Shown in pieces: positions 16,903-24,875 of a stretch of 64,000 nucleotides of DNA. The stretch is taken from NCBI GenBank assembly GCA_030448265.1, contig JAUJNG010000013.1:1-64000 (forward strand), in the 5' to 3' direction. Source of the DNA: Abditibacterium sp. (GTDB lineage: Bacteria > Armatimonadota > Abditibacteriia > Abditibacteriales > Abditibacteriaceae). The position numbers and the translations under genes were made by a program. Positions within the stretch are counted from its first letter, which is position 1. Each line of letters opens with the position of its first letter. Under the pieces are notes generated by a model. It saw only the letters and a list, made by a program, of their open reading frames with translations, was not told the origin of the DNA and did not search any database.

Positions 16903-17742
16903 ATGAAAAACCACCTCGAAACTCCCACAACTCTGTCCTTGCCGCGCGTCCTTCCCGTTGCACTTCCGGCTTGTGCGCTTCCCCTCGCGGCGCTTTTGCT
17001 GCTCTTTGGCCTCGGCGCGGCTCTGGTGGCTTCGCTGCTCAAAGCGCCGCCCGCGCAGCACCGGTTGGCCGCTTTCAGCACCAGTCTCCAGGGCCGCAAT
17101 CGCAATCAGCGCCTCAACGCCGATCTCGCGGCGCGCTCCATCGATGGCCGCGTCATCGCGCCAGGCGGCATTTTTTCGTTTAATCGAACCGTGAAATCTT
17201 GGTCGGTCGATCAGGGCTACGTCAAAGCGCTGGTTTCCTACGACGGCGAAATGGTGCGCGCCTATGGCGGCGGCGTGTGCCAGACCTCCACCACGCTTTA
17301 CAACGCCGCTCTTTTGGCCGGACTGCCGATTGTGGAGCGCCACCCGCACGTTTTCGTGCCGCACTACATCGCGCCAGGCCGCGATGCCGCCGTCGCGTTT
17401 CCTGGCGTCGATTTGCGCTTTCGCAACCCTCACCCCTGGCCGATTCGCATCCGCGCCGTTGTGCGTGGCGAGCGTTTGGAAGTTTCGCTTGCGGGCGCGG
17501 CAAAAGTGCCCGCGAAGGTTCGAATTGAAAGCGAAATGCTTTCGATGACGCTGCCGCAGCGCCTCACGCGCGTCGTTGCTCGCGGGAGCGGCTCAAAGCG
17601 GGGTTCTTATCTGCACAGTGCGGGCGCGGCGGGCTATCGCGTGGTGACTTATCGTATTGGGAGTTCGGGGCGCCGCGAATGGTTGAGCGACGATACCTAT
17701 CCGGCGATGAACCGTGTGGTTGCTTTGAAGCGCAGCGAATAA
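16903..17742 (+). CDS. VanW family protein
   Basis: A 279-aa protein with one N-terminal membrane segment (about residues 18-48) and an extracytoplasmic VanW domain: 'GGIFSFNRTVKSW', 'YGGGVCQTSTTLYNAALLAGL', 'ERHPH' and 'FRNPHPWPIRI'. VanW was named from vancomycin-resistance operons; its biochemical role is not settled, but homologues are widespread and cell-envelope linked. The Met at 16903 is used because earlier codons fall in the inverted repeat and the hydrophobic anchor starts here. It follows the macroglobulin gene in the same direction, 140 bases downstream, with a repeat between them. Confidence 0.9.
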   Translation: MKNHLETPTTLSLPRVLPVALPACALPLAALLLLFGLGAALVASLLKAPPAQHRLAAFSTSLQGRNRNQRLNADLAARSIDGRVIAPGGIFSFNRTVKSWSVDQGYVKALVSYDGEMVRAYGGGVCQTSTTLYNAALLAGLPIVERHPHVFVPHYIAPGRDAAVAFPGVDLRFRNPHPWPIRIRAVVRGERLEVSLAGAAKVPAKVRIESEMLSMTLPQRLTRVVARGSGSKRGSYLHSAGAAGYRVVTYRIGSSGRREWLSDDTYPAMNRVVALKRSE

Positions 17743-17746
17743 ATTC

Positions 17747-17836
17747 GCCGCAACAAAACGAAGTCCGCCTGCGCGGACGGCTTCAACCTGCGAAGGCAGG
17801 TTTCGCCTTCCTTTGCGGTGACTTTAGTCACTGCCT
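17747..17836. repeat. Family E inverted repeat (partial left arm), overlapping a gene end
   Basis: Shares with 22594-22750, 33554-33720 and 59727-59860 the internal blocks 'GAAGTCCGCC', 'AACCTGCGnAGGCAGGTT' and the right arm 'GCGGTGACTTTAGTCnCTGCC'. The left arm is reduced to 'GCCGCAACAAAACGAAG'. The right arm runs into 17824-17836 and supplies the last codons and stop of the permease gene on the minus strand. Confidence 0.85.
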
Positions 17837-19629
17837 CTGGCAAATTTCCAGGCGCGCCGGCGAGGGGGCGGCGCCAGTTCTTTGGAATCGGGCACTTCCA
17901 TATCGCCTTGCCGAAGGGTATCGAGTTGGCGCACCCGCAGGCGAAACCACACCCAGCACAGCACGGCATTGCCCAGGCCCAGCAAAACTCCAATGACCCA
18001 GCCGAGGAGCGGATCAATCTGCCCAAACAACGGCGTGCGCGCGTCGAACCCTACCATGCCGAAGAAAAGGCAGCCCGCCAGCAAAATGGTCTGCAACAGA
18101 CGCAGCAAAATGGTGATCACGTCGCCGATGAAGACTCTGGCGGAAAACGGATTCGCAACGGCGGGGCTGCAACACATCCACACGCCAAACGACAGAAAAA
18201 GCGGGGCAATCGCGATGGCGAGCGGCGCGACGACCCAGTAACCCTGCCACATCGCCCAGACTATTCCACCGAACAGAATGAGCAAAACAGGCGAAAGTCC
18301 GACCCAATAATAGGCTGGAACCGCGAGCAAACGGCCCAGCAGAATTTCCCGCGAGGTCAGCGGCGTGATCAGCAACATGGAGAGGGTTTTTCCGGTTTGC
18401 TCCTTGTGCCACTGCATTTTGGGATAACCCCACATCGCAATGAGGACTTGCAGCGCAATCTGAAAAAACACCCAGCCCACGGACGTGGATAGGAATCGTC
18501 CCTTCGCTCCCAGATATGCGCTCAGACCGGCCACCACGAGCGGCCATGCCAACACGAAGCATAAAGTCCACAGGGCATAACGGCGCACCGAGAGAAAGCG
18601 CGAATAGACCCTCAAATCGCGCAGCAAAAGCGCGTTGTCGCAGCGCGCGGCAATCCACTGCACATATTTTTCGGACTGTCCGCTTTCGCGGCGCTGTCCC
18701 TGGCGACTTTGCATGATGGCCGTCCCCATCGGAACGACCAGCAAAAGGCCCCACTTCATCCAGGTTGCCAGTGCAGCCCAGTAGAAACCGATGGCGAGAT
18801 AATACCCAACCGCAAGAGCCACCAGGCGCGCAAAGTGGGCGATGCGTTCGCGTTTTTCGTGCTTCACCACCGCCGTGATCGCCGTCAAAAACGCGGCGGG
18901 CACGACGGCGACGAAGCCCACCAGCCAGAAAATCGCTTCCGGCACTTGAAAACCACCCCAGAGCCACACGGTTTCGCTCAGTCCCTCGCCAAAAACGATT
19001 CCCAGCCCCAGCCCAAAGGAGGAGAACGTCACCAGCATCGTCCACACCCACAAATCGCCCTCGATGCTGCGAAAGCCCGTCGCGCGCCGCGTTTGAGCCT
19101 GCTTGGTGCGCTGCAGATAATCCGGCGTTGTCAACAGCGAGATGACCATGATGCCCGCACCAGCCAGAAGCGGTTTGTGCATCGAAAAGAAAAGGCCCTC
19201 TAAAGGCACCAGGTTGCACAGGGCCGCCAAAAAGTAAAACGGAAAGCCGGTGATCCACGCGATGACCACTCCCAACGCGGGAAACGCCAGTTTGAGCCCC
19301 AGCCAGCGCAGGGGATGATAAGGCAGCAGTTGAATCGAGTCGAGCGTGGAACGATAATGCTCCGCCGCCAGCAGGCGATAACCGCCATAGCCCGCCGCGA
19401 TGCCGCACAAAGCGATGTGCGCGGCGCCCAGAATCCACAGCAGCGCTCTGTCCCAAACGGGGCGAGGCAGTCCAAACGCGCCGGCATTGCCATTTGACGC
19501 GAGCGCGACCCAGAAGAGCAGAACCGCGCCCATCACCACCACAGCGCTTCCCAGCGCCACCTGCACGGCGCGCGGGCGGCGCCCTAACTGGCGCAGTTCG
19601 CGGATTAAAAAAGGGTTTTCCAGAGTCAT
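17824..19629 (-). CDS. ABC-2-like membrane permease with two homologous halves
   Basis: A 601-aa polytopic protein. Both halves open with a similar motif, 'NPFLIRELRQLGR' at about residue 4 and 'NALLLRDLRVYSR' in the middle, each followed by a bundle of transmembrane helices, as in ABC-2 family exporter permeases that are internally duplicated. 'GKTLSMLLITPLTSREILLGRL' is the ABC-2 motif seen in drug and polysaccharide exporters. No ATPase gene is adjacent, so it either shares one encoded elsewhere or works alone. The Met at 19629 ('MTLENPF') is preferred to 19662. Its extreme C-terminus is encoded by an inverted repeat. Confidence 0.75.
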   Translation of the reverse strand: MTLENPFLIRELRQLGRRPRAVQVALGSAVVVMGAVLLFWVALASNGNAGAFGLPRPVWDRALLWILGAAHIALCGIAAGYGGYRLLAAEHYRSTLDSIQLLPYHPLRWLGLKLAFPALGVVIAWITGFPFYFLAALCNLVPLEGLFFSMHKPLLAGAGIMVISLLTTPDYLQRTKQAQTRRATGFRSIEGDLWVWTMLVTFSSFGLGLGIVFGEGLSETVWLWGGFQVPEAIFWLVGFVAVVPAAFLTAITAVVKHEKRERIAHFARLVALAVGYYLAIGFYWAALATWMKWGLLLVVPMGTAIMQSRQGQRRESGQSEKYVQWIAARCDNALLLRDLRVYSRFLSVRRYALWTLCFVLAWPLVVAGLSAYLGAKGRFLSTSVGWVFFQIALQVLIAMWGYPKMQWHKEQTGKTLSMLLITPLTSREILLGRLLAVPAYYWVGLSPVLLILFGGIVWAMWQGYWVVAPLAIAIAPLFLSFGVWMCCSPAVANPFSARVFIGDVITILLRLLQTILLAGCLFFGMVGFDARTPLFGQIDPLLGWVIGVLLGLGNAVLCWVWFRLRVRQLDTLRQGDMEVPDSKELAPPPRRRAWKFARGSD

Positions 19630-19746
19630 TGCCACATTTTCTACACCGCGCGGGGCGTCCAAAAGGGAGTTGCGAGCGCAGGAAATGCCAACGTGTCAGG
19701 AGGCTTGTTTAGCCAATGACGGTTTTCTCAGAAGTGCCTGCAAGCA

Positions 19747-19826
19747 CGTCATGCTGAGCCTGCGAAGCATCTGGCTTGACGCCCCCATGCAGTTATGCCA
19801 GATGCTTCGCAGGCTCAGCATGACGA
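19747..19826. repeat. Long inverted repeat, family F ('CATGCTGAGCCTGCGAAGCAT')
   Basis: Perfect 29-bp arms (19747-19775 and 19798-19826) around a 22-nt loop, between divergent-facing ends of the permease gene start and the 55-aa gene stop. The arm resembles a palindromic repeat found in many unrelated bacteria. Confidence 0.9.
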
Positions 19827-19860
19827 GGACTGCGGTTTTTTCCATTGGCTCAACGGCCTC

Positions 19861-20028
19861 TCAGTCCACAAACGACGCGACATCTTCGCCCGCCGTTTCG
19901 TTGTCCGGCTCGCCATAAGCGGTGTCGGCTTCGGGCGCGTCGTCGTTCAAAAAGATGGAAGCGATGGCGACGGCACCAGCAGCCAGCAGCAAACCGAGCA
20001 AAAATTTCAGGCTGAAAAAACGTTTCAT
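19861..20028 (-). CDS. Small single-pass membrane protein (55 aa)
   Basis: Starts 'MKRFFSLKFLLGLLLAAG' (basic N-terminus then one hydrophobic helix to about residue 26) and ends in an acidic tail rich in Asp, Glu and Ala. It could be an anchored small protein or a cleaved signal peptide with a short acidic mature part. The codon use is like that of long genes here (GC at third positions). It lies alone between two inverted repeats and has no recognised homologue. Confidence is moderate because of its size. Confidence 0.5.
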   Translation of the reverse strand: MKRFFSLKFLLGLLLAAGAVAIASIFLNDDAPEADTAYGEPDNETAGEDVASFVD

Positions 20029-20113
20029 ACCTCGATTTTAGCAGGGGACGCCTGTGGAATGACACAGCGCATCATTTGTCTGGCCTCCATAGCGTAGGCG
20101 AATAGCGTCGTTG

Positions 20114-20188
20114 GTAGGGATACGGCGTGCCGTGTCCGTTGGAAAGACCCGCAGTGCCTTGAACGGACACGGCACGCCGTGTCCCTAC
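20114..20188. repeat. Long inverted repeat, family G ('GGCGTGCCGTGTCCGTT')
   Basis: Arms of 27 bp (20114-20140 and 20162-20188) with one mismatch and a 21-nt loop. It lies upstream of the ABC exporter gene. Only one copy is in this window. Confidence 0.9.
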
Positions 20189-20292
20189 AGACCAGGGTCG
20201 TCAGAGCTGTTACATTTCGCGACCACGTTGCCGTTCGACAACCAGATAGGCACGTTTAACTTATCCCGCCAACTCAGCGAAACTTCATTTCC

Positions 20293-22155
20293 ATGCTCTC
20301 AAGATCACCCGCTCGTTCCGACGCGAGTTCCGAGGCGCCGCCGCGCAAAACCGTCTCGCGCGCGACGGTGCGCCGCGTCGTGGGGATTTTCCGGCCCTAC
20401 CACCGCTATCTCGCGGGCATTTTTCTGCTCGTTTTGCTCGCGGCGGGCGTGGGATTGTTCGCGCCGTTTTATCTGCGCGCGCTCATCAACGACGGGCTGC
20501 TTCAGCGCGATTTAGCCGTAGTGACGCGCTACACCTGGCTCACCCTGCTCGTCACCGTCGGCGCCGCCGCGCTGACTTTGGGCTACGGCTATTTGTCGCT
20601 CGTCGTCGGGCAGAATTTGATGCGCGATCTGCGGAATCAGCTCAACGAGCATTTGCAGGGTATGTCGCTGCGCTTTTTTACCGCCACGCGCACCGGCGAA
20701 ATCCAGAGCCGCCTGGTTTCGGATGTCGGCGGCGTGCAAAACGTGCTCTCCGACACCGCCGCGAGCGTTTTGTCCAATGTGGCACTGGTGTTATCGACCC
20801 TGGTGGCGATGATTTACATGGACTGGCGCCTCACCCTGCTCAGCGTGGGCATTTTGCCGATTTTCGCGTTTCTGGCGGCGCGGGTGGGCGAAGTATCGCG
20901 GGTTTTGCGAACCAAAAGTCAGCAGCAATTGGCCGATCTCAACGCCACCATGCAGGAAACGCTCTCGGTTTCGGGCGTTTTGCTCACCAAAACCAGTGGG
21001 CGGCGCGCGCTCACGATTGAAAAATTCACCCAGGAAAACGAGGCGCTCAACCGCACCCAGCTTCAACTTTCGATGCTGATGCGCCTCTTTTTCAACCTCA
21101 TCGGCCTCTCGTTTTCGCTGACACCGGCGCTGGTCTACTGGCTCGCGGCATGGCTCAGCCTGCGCGAAGGTTCGGGGTTATCCCTCGGCACCATCGTGGC
21201 GTTCACCGCTCTGCAAACGCGGCTCTTCTTTCCCCTCACCAGCCTGCTCAACGTGCAGGTCGAAATCGCCTCGGCGCTGGCGCTTTTCGACCGCATTTTC
21301 GAATATCTCGACCTGCCGCAGGAAATCAAGGATGCGCCCCATGCCCTCGCGCTGCCGCGCGCAACCGTGCGCGGCGATGTCGAATTTGAGGAGGTTTCCT
21401 TTCGCTACGATGCCGAACAGGAAAGCCACACGCTGCACCATATCTCCCTCTCGGCGCGCGCGGGTGAACACATCGCCCTCGTGGGGCCTTCGGGATCGGG
21501 AAAAACCACGCTCACTTATCTGCTGGCGCGCCTCTACGACGCCGACGCGGGCCGCATTCTCATCGACGGCCACGACGTGCGCGACATCGCGCTCGCATCT
21601 TTAGGGCAAATCGTGGGCATGGTGACGCAGGAAAGTTTTCTGCTCCACGCCACCATCCGCGAAAATCTGCGTTACGGACGCCCCGACGCGAGCGACGAAG
21701 AGCTTTTCGAGGCCGCGCGCGCCGCCGCGATTCACGACCACATCATCTCGCTCCCCGAAGGCTACGACACCGTTGTGGGCGAGCGCGGCTACAAATTGTC
21801 GGGCGGCCAGAAGCAGCGTATCGCGATTGCGCGCGCCATTCTCAAAGACCCGCGCATTCTGATTTTGGATGAAGCCACCAGCGCGCTCGACACCCATTCG
21901 GAGCGCCTCATTCAAGACGCGCTGGGCCGTTTGAGCGCCGGACGGACGACGTTTGCCATCGCGCATCGGCTTTCGACGGTTCTCAATGCCGATCAGATTC
22001 TGGTGTTGGAGGCGGGACGCATCGTCGAGCGCGGCACGCACGCGCAGTTGCTCGAAGTGGGCGGCGCCTATGCGCGCCTTTACGCGGCGCAGTTCGATAG
22101 TGAAGAGGAGGAAGAAACTTTAGATACGGAAGAATCTGGGCTAAAGACCCTGTAG
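20293..22155 (+). CDS. ABC exporter, fused permease-ATPase (MsbA/lipid or multidrug type)
   Basis: A 620-aa half-transporter that works as a dimer in the inner membrane. Residues 25-330 form the six-helix type-I exporter domain; the ATPase domain (about 355-600) has Walker A 'GPSGSGKTT', the Q-loop 'GMVTQESFLLHATIREN', signature 'LSGGQKQR', Walker B 'ILILDEATS' and switch His in 'FAIAHRLST'. All catalytic residues are present. Substrate cannot be inferred; homologues carry lipids or drugs. It is a single gene preceded by a family-G repeat and has a weak ribosome site. Confidence 0.9.
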   Translation: MLSRSPARSDASSEAPPRKTVSRATVRRVVGIFRPYHRYLAGIFLLVLLAAGVGLFAPFYLRALINDGLLQRDLAVVTRYTWLTLLVTVGAAALTLGYGYLSLVVGQNLMRDLRNQLNEHLQGMSLRFFTATRTGEIQSRLVSDVGGVQNVLSDTAASVLSNVALVLSTLVAMIYMDWRLTLLSVGILPIFAFLAARVGEVSRVLRTKSQQQLADLNATMQETLSVSGVLLTKTSGRRALTIEKFTQENEALNRTQLQLSMLMRLFFNLIGLSFSLTPALVYWLAAWLSLREGSGLSLGTIVAFTALQTRLFFPLTSLLNVQVEIASALALFDRIFEYLDLPQEIKDAPHALALPRATVRGDVEFEEVSFRYDAEQESHTLHHISLSARAGEHIALVGPSGSGKTTLTYLLARLYDADAGRILIDGHDVRDIALASLGQIVGMVTQESFLLHATIRENLRYGRPDASDEELFEAARAAAIHDHIISLPEGYDTVVGERGYKLSGGQKQRIAIARAILKDPRILILDEATSALDTHSERLIQDALGRLSAGRTTFAIAHRLSTVLNADQILVLEAGRIVERGTHAQLLEVGGAYARLYAAQFDSEEEEETLDTEESGLKTL

Positions 22156-22243
22156 AGCAAGCGCCAAAGAACGTTCAATCCATGAACCACAGACACGCGC
22201 CTCGCGGCACCCCTACAAACCTACGAACATCCAAATCTCTGCA

Positions 22244-22260
22244 TTTTTGCAAGAGGTCTA
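22244..22260. repeat. Solitary terminal inverted repeat of a family-E element
   Basis: The sequence 'TTTTTGCAAGAGGTCTA' equals the right terminus of the complete elements at 22594-22750 and 33554-33720, but no other part of the element is here. It is probably a remnant left after deletion. Confidence 0.6.
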
Positions 22261-22277
22261 TTGACACGCTGTGGATC

Positions 22278-22559
22278 TCAGGCGCTTGAAGCCCCCGCAT
22301 CCGGCCCGAAGAATCCCGACGCCATTTCGATGCGCGAGCGAAACTCGCTCGCGATCAACGGCCAGTCGGCCTCGCCGAGGCGGACCTTGAGGTTTTGGGA
22401 TTCTTCGGCGCCCAAAACGGCGGGCGATTCGGCGAGAAGAAAGGCGACGTGAGCCTGTAAACTTTCGGGATCGGCGAGCAGCAAAACATCCTCTTCGCCG
22501 CCGAAAGGGAGTTCAGCATGGGAGAGAAATTCGATAACGTGTTGGGTGATGGAATTCAT
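22278..22559 (-). CDS. Hypothetical 93-aa protein
   Basis: An acidic, soluble protein beginning 'MNSITQHVIEFLSHAEL'. I see no recognised motif. The start at 22559 is preferred to 22580 because the conserved-looking helix starts there. It lies between a solitary family-E terminus (22244-22260) and a complete family-E element (22594-22750), so its surroundings have been reshaped by repeats. Codon use is similar to its neighbours. It could be an ordinary small cytosolic protein; nothing in the sequence gives a function. Confidence 0.45.
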   Translation of the reverse strand: MNSITQHVIEFLSHAELPFGGEEDVLLLADPESLQAHVAFLLAESPAVLGAEESQNLKVRLGEADWPLIASEFRSRIEMASGFFGPDAGASSA

Positions 22560-22593
22560 GTTTCGCCTCGCGCTTTGCAAGAACTAATCCATT

Positions 22594-22750
22594 AGACCTC
22601 TTGCAAAAGTGGCTTGCAGCGACTGAAGTCACCGCAACACCGACGCCAAACCTGCCTGTGCAGGTTGGGGAGTCTCCAGTCCGCGCCGGCGGACTTCGCG
22701 CTGGTGTTGCGGTGACTTCAGTCGCTGCAAGCCACTTTTGCAAGAGGTCT
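22594..22750. repeat. Complete family-E element (MITE-like, 157 bp)
   Basis: Outer arms 'AGACCTCTTGCAAAAGTGGC' invert exactly at the right end, and the inversion continues through 'GCGACTGAAGTCACCGCAACACC'. Inside are two small palindromes (AACCTGC...GCAGGTT and GTCCGC...GCGGAC). TA flanks both ends, as expected for elements that target TA. It is non-coding. Confidence 0.85.
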
Positions 22751-22756
22751 ATTGAA

Positions 22757-23722
22757 TTATTCGCGTCCTTCCCGCAGCCACAACGCGCTCGTCACGCCGC
22801 GCGGGTAGTATTTCGAGCCGACGGCCCGACCCGCCAAAATCTGGTCGCTCCACGAAAAATAAGCGTTGCGCGCGTCCAACAGCCAGCCGACGTGAGCCGC
22901 GTCGCTGGCCGCGCCCTCCTGCCCCCATTCGAGGCCCAGAATCTCGCGCGCCACGAACTGGCACAGATAAATCTTGGACAGCCACGAATTGTCGCTGGTC
23001 GAACTCAATTTCCAGCCGCCATCTTCAAAAAGACAAATCCCTGGTTTGAGCACCGCTTCGAGATGGCGTTTGAGCGCGGCCAGCAGTTCGCTCCATTCGC
23101 CGTTGGGATCGAGCGCCTCGGCGCAGCCCGAAAAAAGCGGAAAAACCAATCCTTCGATGGTGGGAATGATTTTGGAATTGTTGCCGCCTTCCAACACGGC
23201 GGGAATGGTTCCGTCCGGCCCGAGGTGCGCTAAAAGCGTTTGACTTGTGCGCCGCGCCTGTTCGCGAGCCAGAACCGCTTTTTCTTCATCGCCGCGCTTG
23301 CGAAACAGCTTTTCGAGCGCCAGATAGCTCGCCCAAATTTTTCCGGCCAGATAAATGTTGTTGCGCGACTGCCCCAGCGACACATCGAGACTGTCGTAGG
23401 CGGTGATTTCGGAGCCGCCCGCGCAGCGCGTCGAGTTGCATCAAACCGCGCCGTTTTTGCGGGTCGGGATGGTCGCGGTTGAGCAGGCTCTCGAAACACG
23501 CCTCGAAAACCGGCCAGCGCCGCTCCAGCCACTCCTCATTCCCCGTCTGCTCCACATAAACCGTGGCGCAGCACAGCCAGTTGACGAGTTGTTCGTGCGT
23601 CATGTAGGAGAAACAGCCGTGCAAACCCGCCTTTTCGTAGCTCGAATACCCTGGGCGCGACCAAATGTTGGTCGTCCCCATGTCGTGAGTGAAGGAAATG
23701 CCGCCAGGGATGCTTCTCTCGA
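22757..23722 (-). pseudogene. GH52 beta-xylosidase remnant (C-terminal half, frameshifted)
   Basis: Two frames together encode the C-terminal half of a glycoside hydrolase family 52 enzyme. The upstream piece reads 'FTHDMGTTNIWSRPGYSSYE' and 'YMTHEQLVNWLCCATVY'; the downstream piece continues 'AGGSEITAYDSLDVSLGQSR', 'NNIYLAGKIWASYLALEKLF' and 'DNSWLSKIYLCQFVARE'. A one-base indel near 23418-23432 separates them. GH52 proteins are about 700 aa; only about 320 remain. The N-terminal half is missing and the homology stops where the epimerase gene ends at 23723. The gene is therefore not functional as read. If the frameshift is a sequencing error, the N-terminal loss still stands. Confidence 0.8.
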
Positions 23723-24760
23723 TTATTGTGACTGAGCTTCGCCTGTGTGCGCCTTCATGGGCTTTATCTGCTCGCGCCACGACGCGATGAGGCGGTCTTC
23801 GCGCTCCAACTTTTCCACTTCGGCTGGCTCCTCGCCGTTCAGCTTGCCCTGCGATTCGAGCCAGGCGACGGTGCGCTCCACACCCAGTTGCCACGAAATC
23901 GTCTGGCCCGCGTAAGCGGTGTCGCGCTTGATTTTGGAAACGTCGAAAATCGAAGGCCAGGCGAAAATTTCATGCGTTCCACCCGCCCAATCCGGTGCCG
24001 TTTCGCGCAATACATTGGTGGGAATGTGAACCGGCTCGAAACTCCCGCCCACCACTTCAGCGACCTGCTCGTAGTAGGAGTTCCACGTCATCCACTCTTC
24101 GCCGGTGATGTTGTAGGCCTCGCCCAAACATTTGGGATTGCCCATCGCGCCGATAAAACCGCGCGCCACGTCATCGACATGACACGACGCCCACAGCGAA
24201 TTGCCATCGCCCTGCACGATCATCGGCTGGTTTTGCCGCAGGCGGTGGATGAAGCCAGTGGCGGGGCCGAATGAGCGCGTCAGCGCGCCGCCTTCGCCGT
24301 AGGAGTGCGACGGGCGCATAATCGTGACGGGAAAACCGTTCTTTTCATGTTCGCGCATCAGCAACTCTTCGCAGGCGATTTTGTTCTGGCCGTATTTGCC
24401 GATGGAATGAAACGGTTCGGTTTCACCCGTGGGAATCTGCGTGACCGGCCCCGAATAAACGCACACCGTCGAACAGTGAATGAACTGCGCGGTGCGCCCC
24501 TCAAAGGCGCGAACTGCCGAGGCGCTGTCGTCAGGGTGAAACGCGACCATATCCACCACGACATCGAAAGTTTTGTCGGCAAAAGTGGCTTCAAAGGCCG
24601 CGAAATCCTTGCGGTCGCCGTGAATGATTTGCGCCCCTGGCGGCAGCCGATTTTCGCGCTGGCCGCGATTGAAAAGCGTCACTTGATGTCCGGCTTCCAA
24701 TAGCTGGCGCGCGATGGCGGTGGAAATCAGGCCGGTGCCGCCGATAAAAAGAACGTGCAT
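23723..24760 (-). CDS. NAD(P)-dependent epimerase/reductase (extended SDR family)
   Basis: A 345-aa extended short-chain dehydrogenase. The N-terminal Rossmann motif 'HVLFIGGTGLISTAIARQLL' binds the dinucleotide; 'CSTVCVYSG' and 'GKYGQNKIACEELL' give the Ser and the Y-x3-K-like active-site region ('YGQNK'). 'RPSHSYGEGG' follows. Related proteins act as nucleotide-sugar epimerases or as atypical SDRs. The Met at 24760 starts the Rossmann strand; the ORF upstream to 24952 overlaps the divergent gene's start. The C-terminus abuts the GH52 remnant, which suggests a deletion junction there. Confidence 0.85.
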   Translation of the reverse strand: MHVLFIGGTGLISTAIARQLLEAGHQVTLFNRGQRENRLPPGAQIIHGDRKDFAAFEATFADKTFDVVVDMVAFHPDDSASAVRAFEGRTAQFIHCSTVCVYSGPVTQIPTGETEPFHSIGKYGQNKIACEELLMREHEKNGFPVTIMRPSHSYGEGGALTRSFGPATGFIHRLRQNQPMIVQGDGNSLWASCHVDDVARGFIGAMGNPKCLGEAYNITGEEWMTWNSYYEQVAEVVGGSFEPVHIPTNVLRETAPDWAGGTHEIFAWPSIFDVSKIKRDTAYAGQTISWQLGVERTVAWLESQGKLNGEEPAEVEKLEREDRLIASWREQIKPMKAHTGEAQSQ

Positions 24761-24875
24761 GGGAAAAACTCCTGGAGTTGAGGCGCCCCCTCGTGCCGAT
24801 GTTGTGCCACCGTTCGCATTAGAACCGCCCTGCGTTGCGCTGCGTCTGCGCGGTTTCCACCTACGGGAGAACATC

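Noticed and set aside
22260..22594. A gene-carrying transposon bounded by the family-E ends around the 93-aa gene
   Set aside because: The solitary terminus is a right end facing a complete element's left end, so the ends point the wrong way to form one unit.
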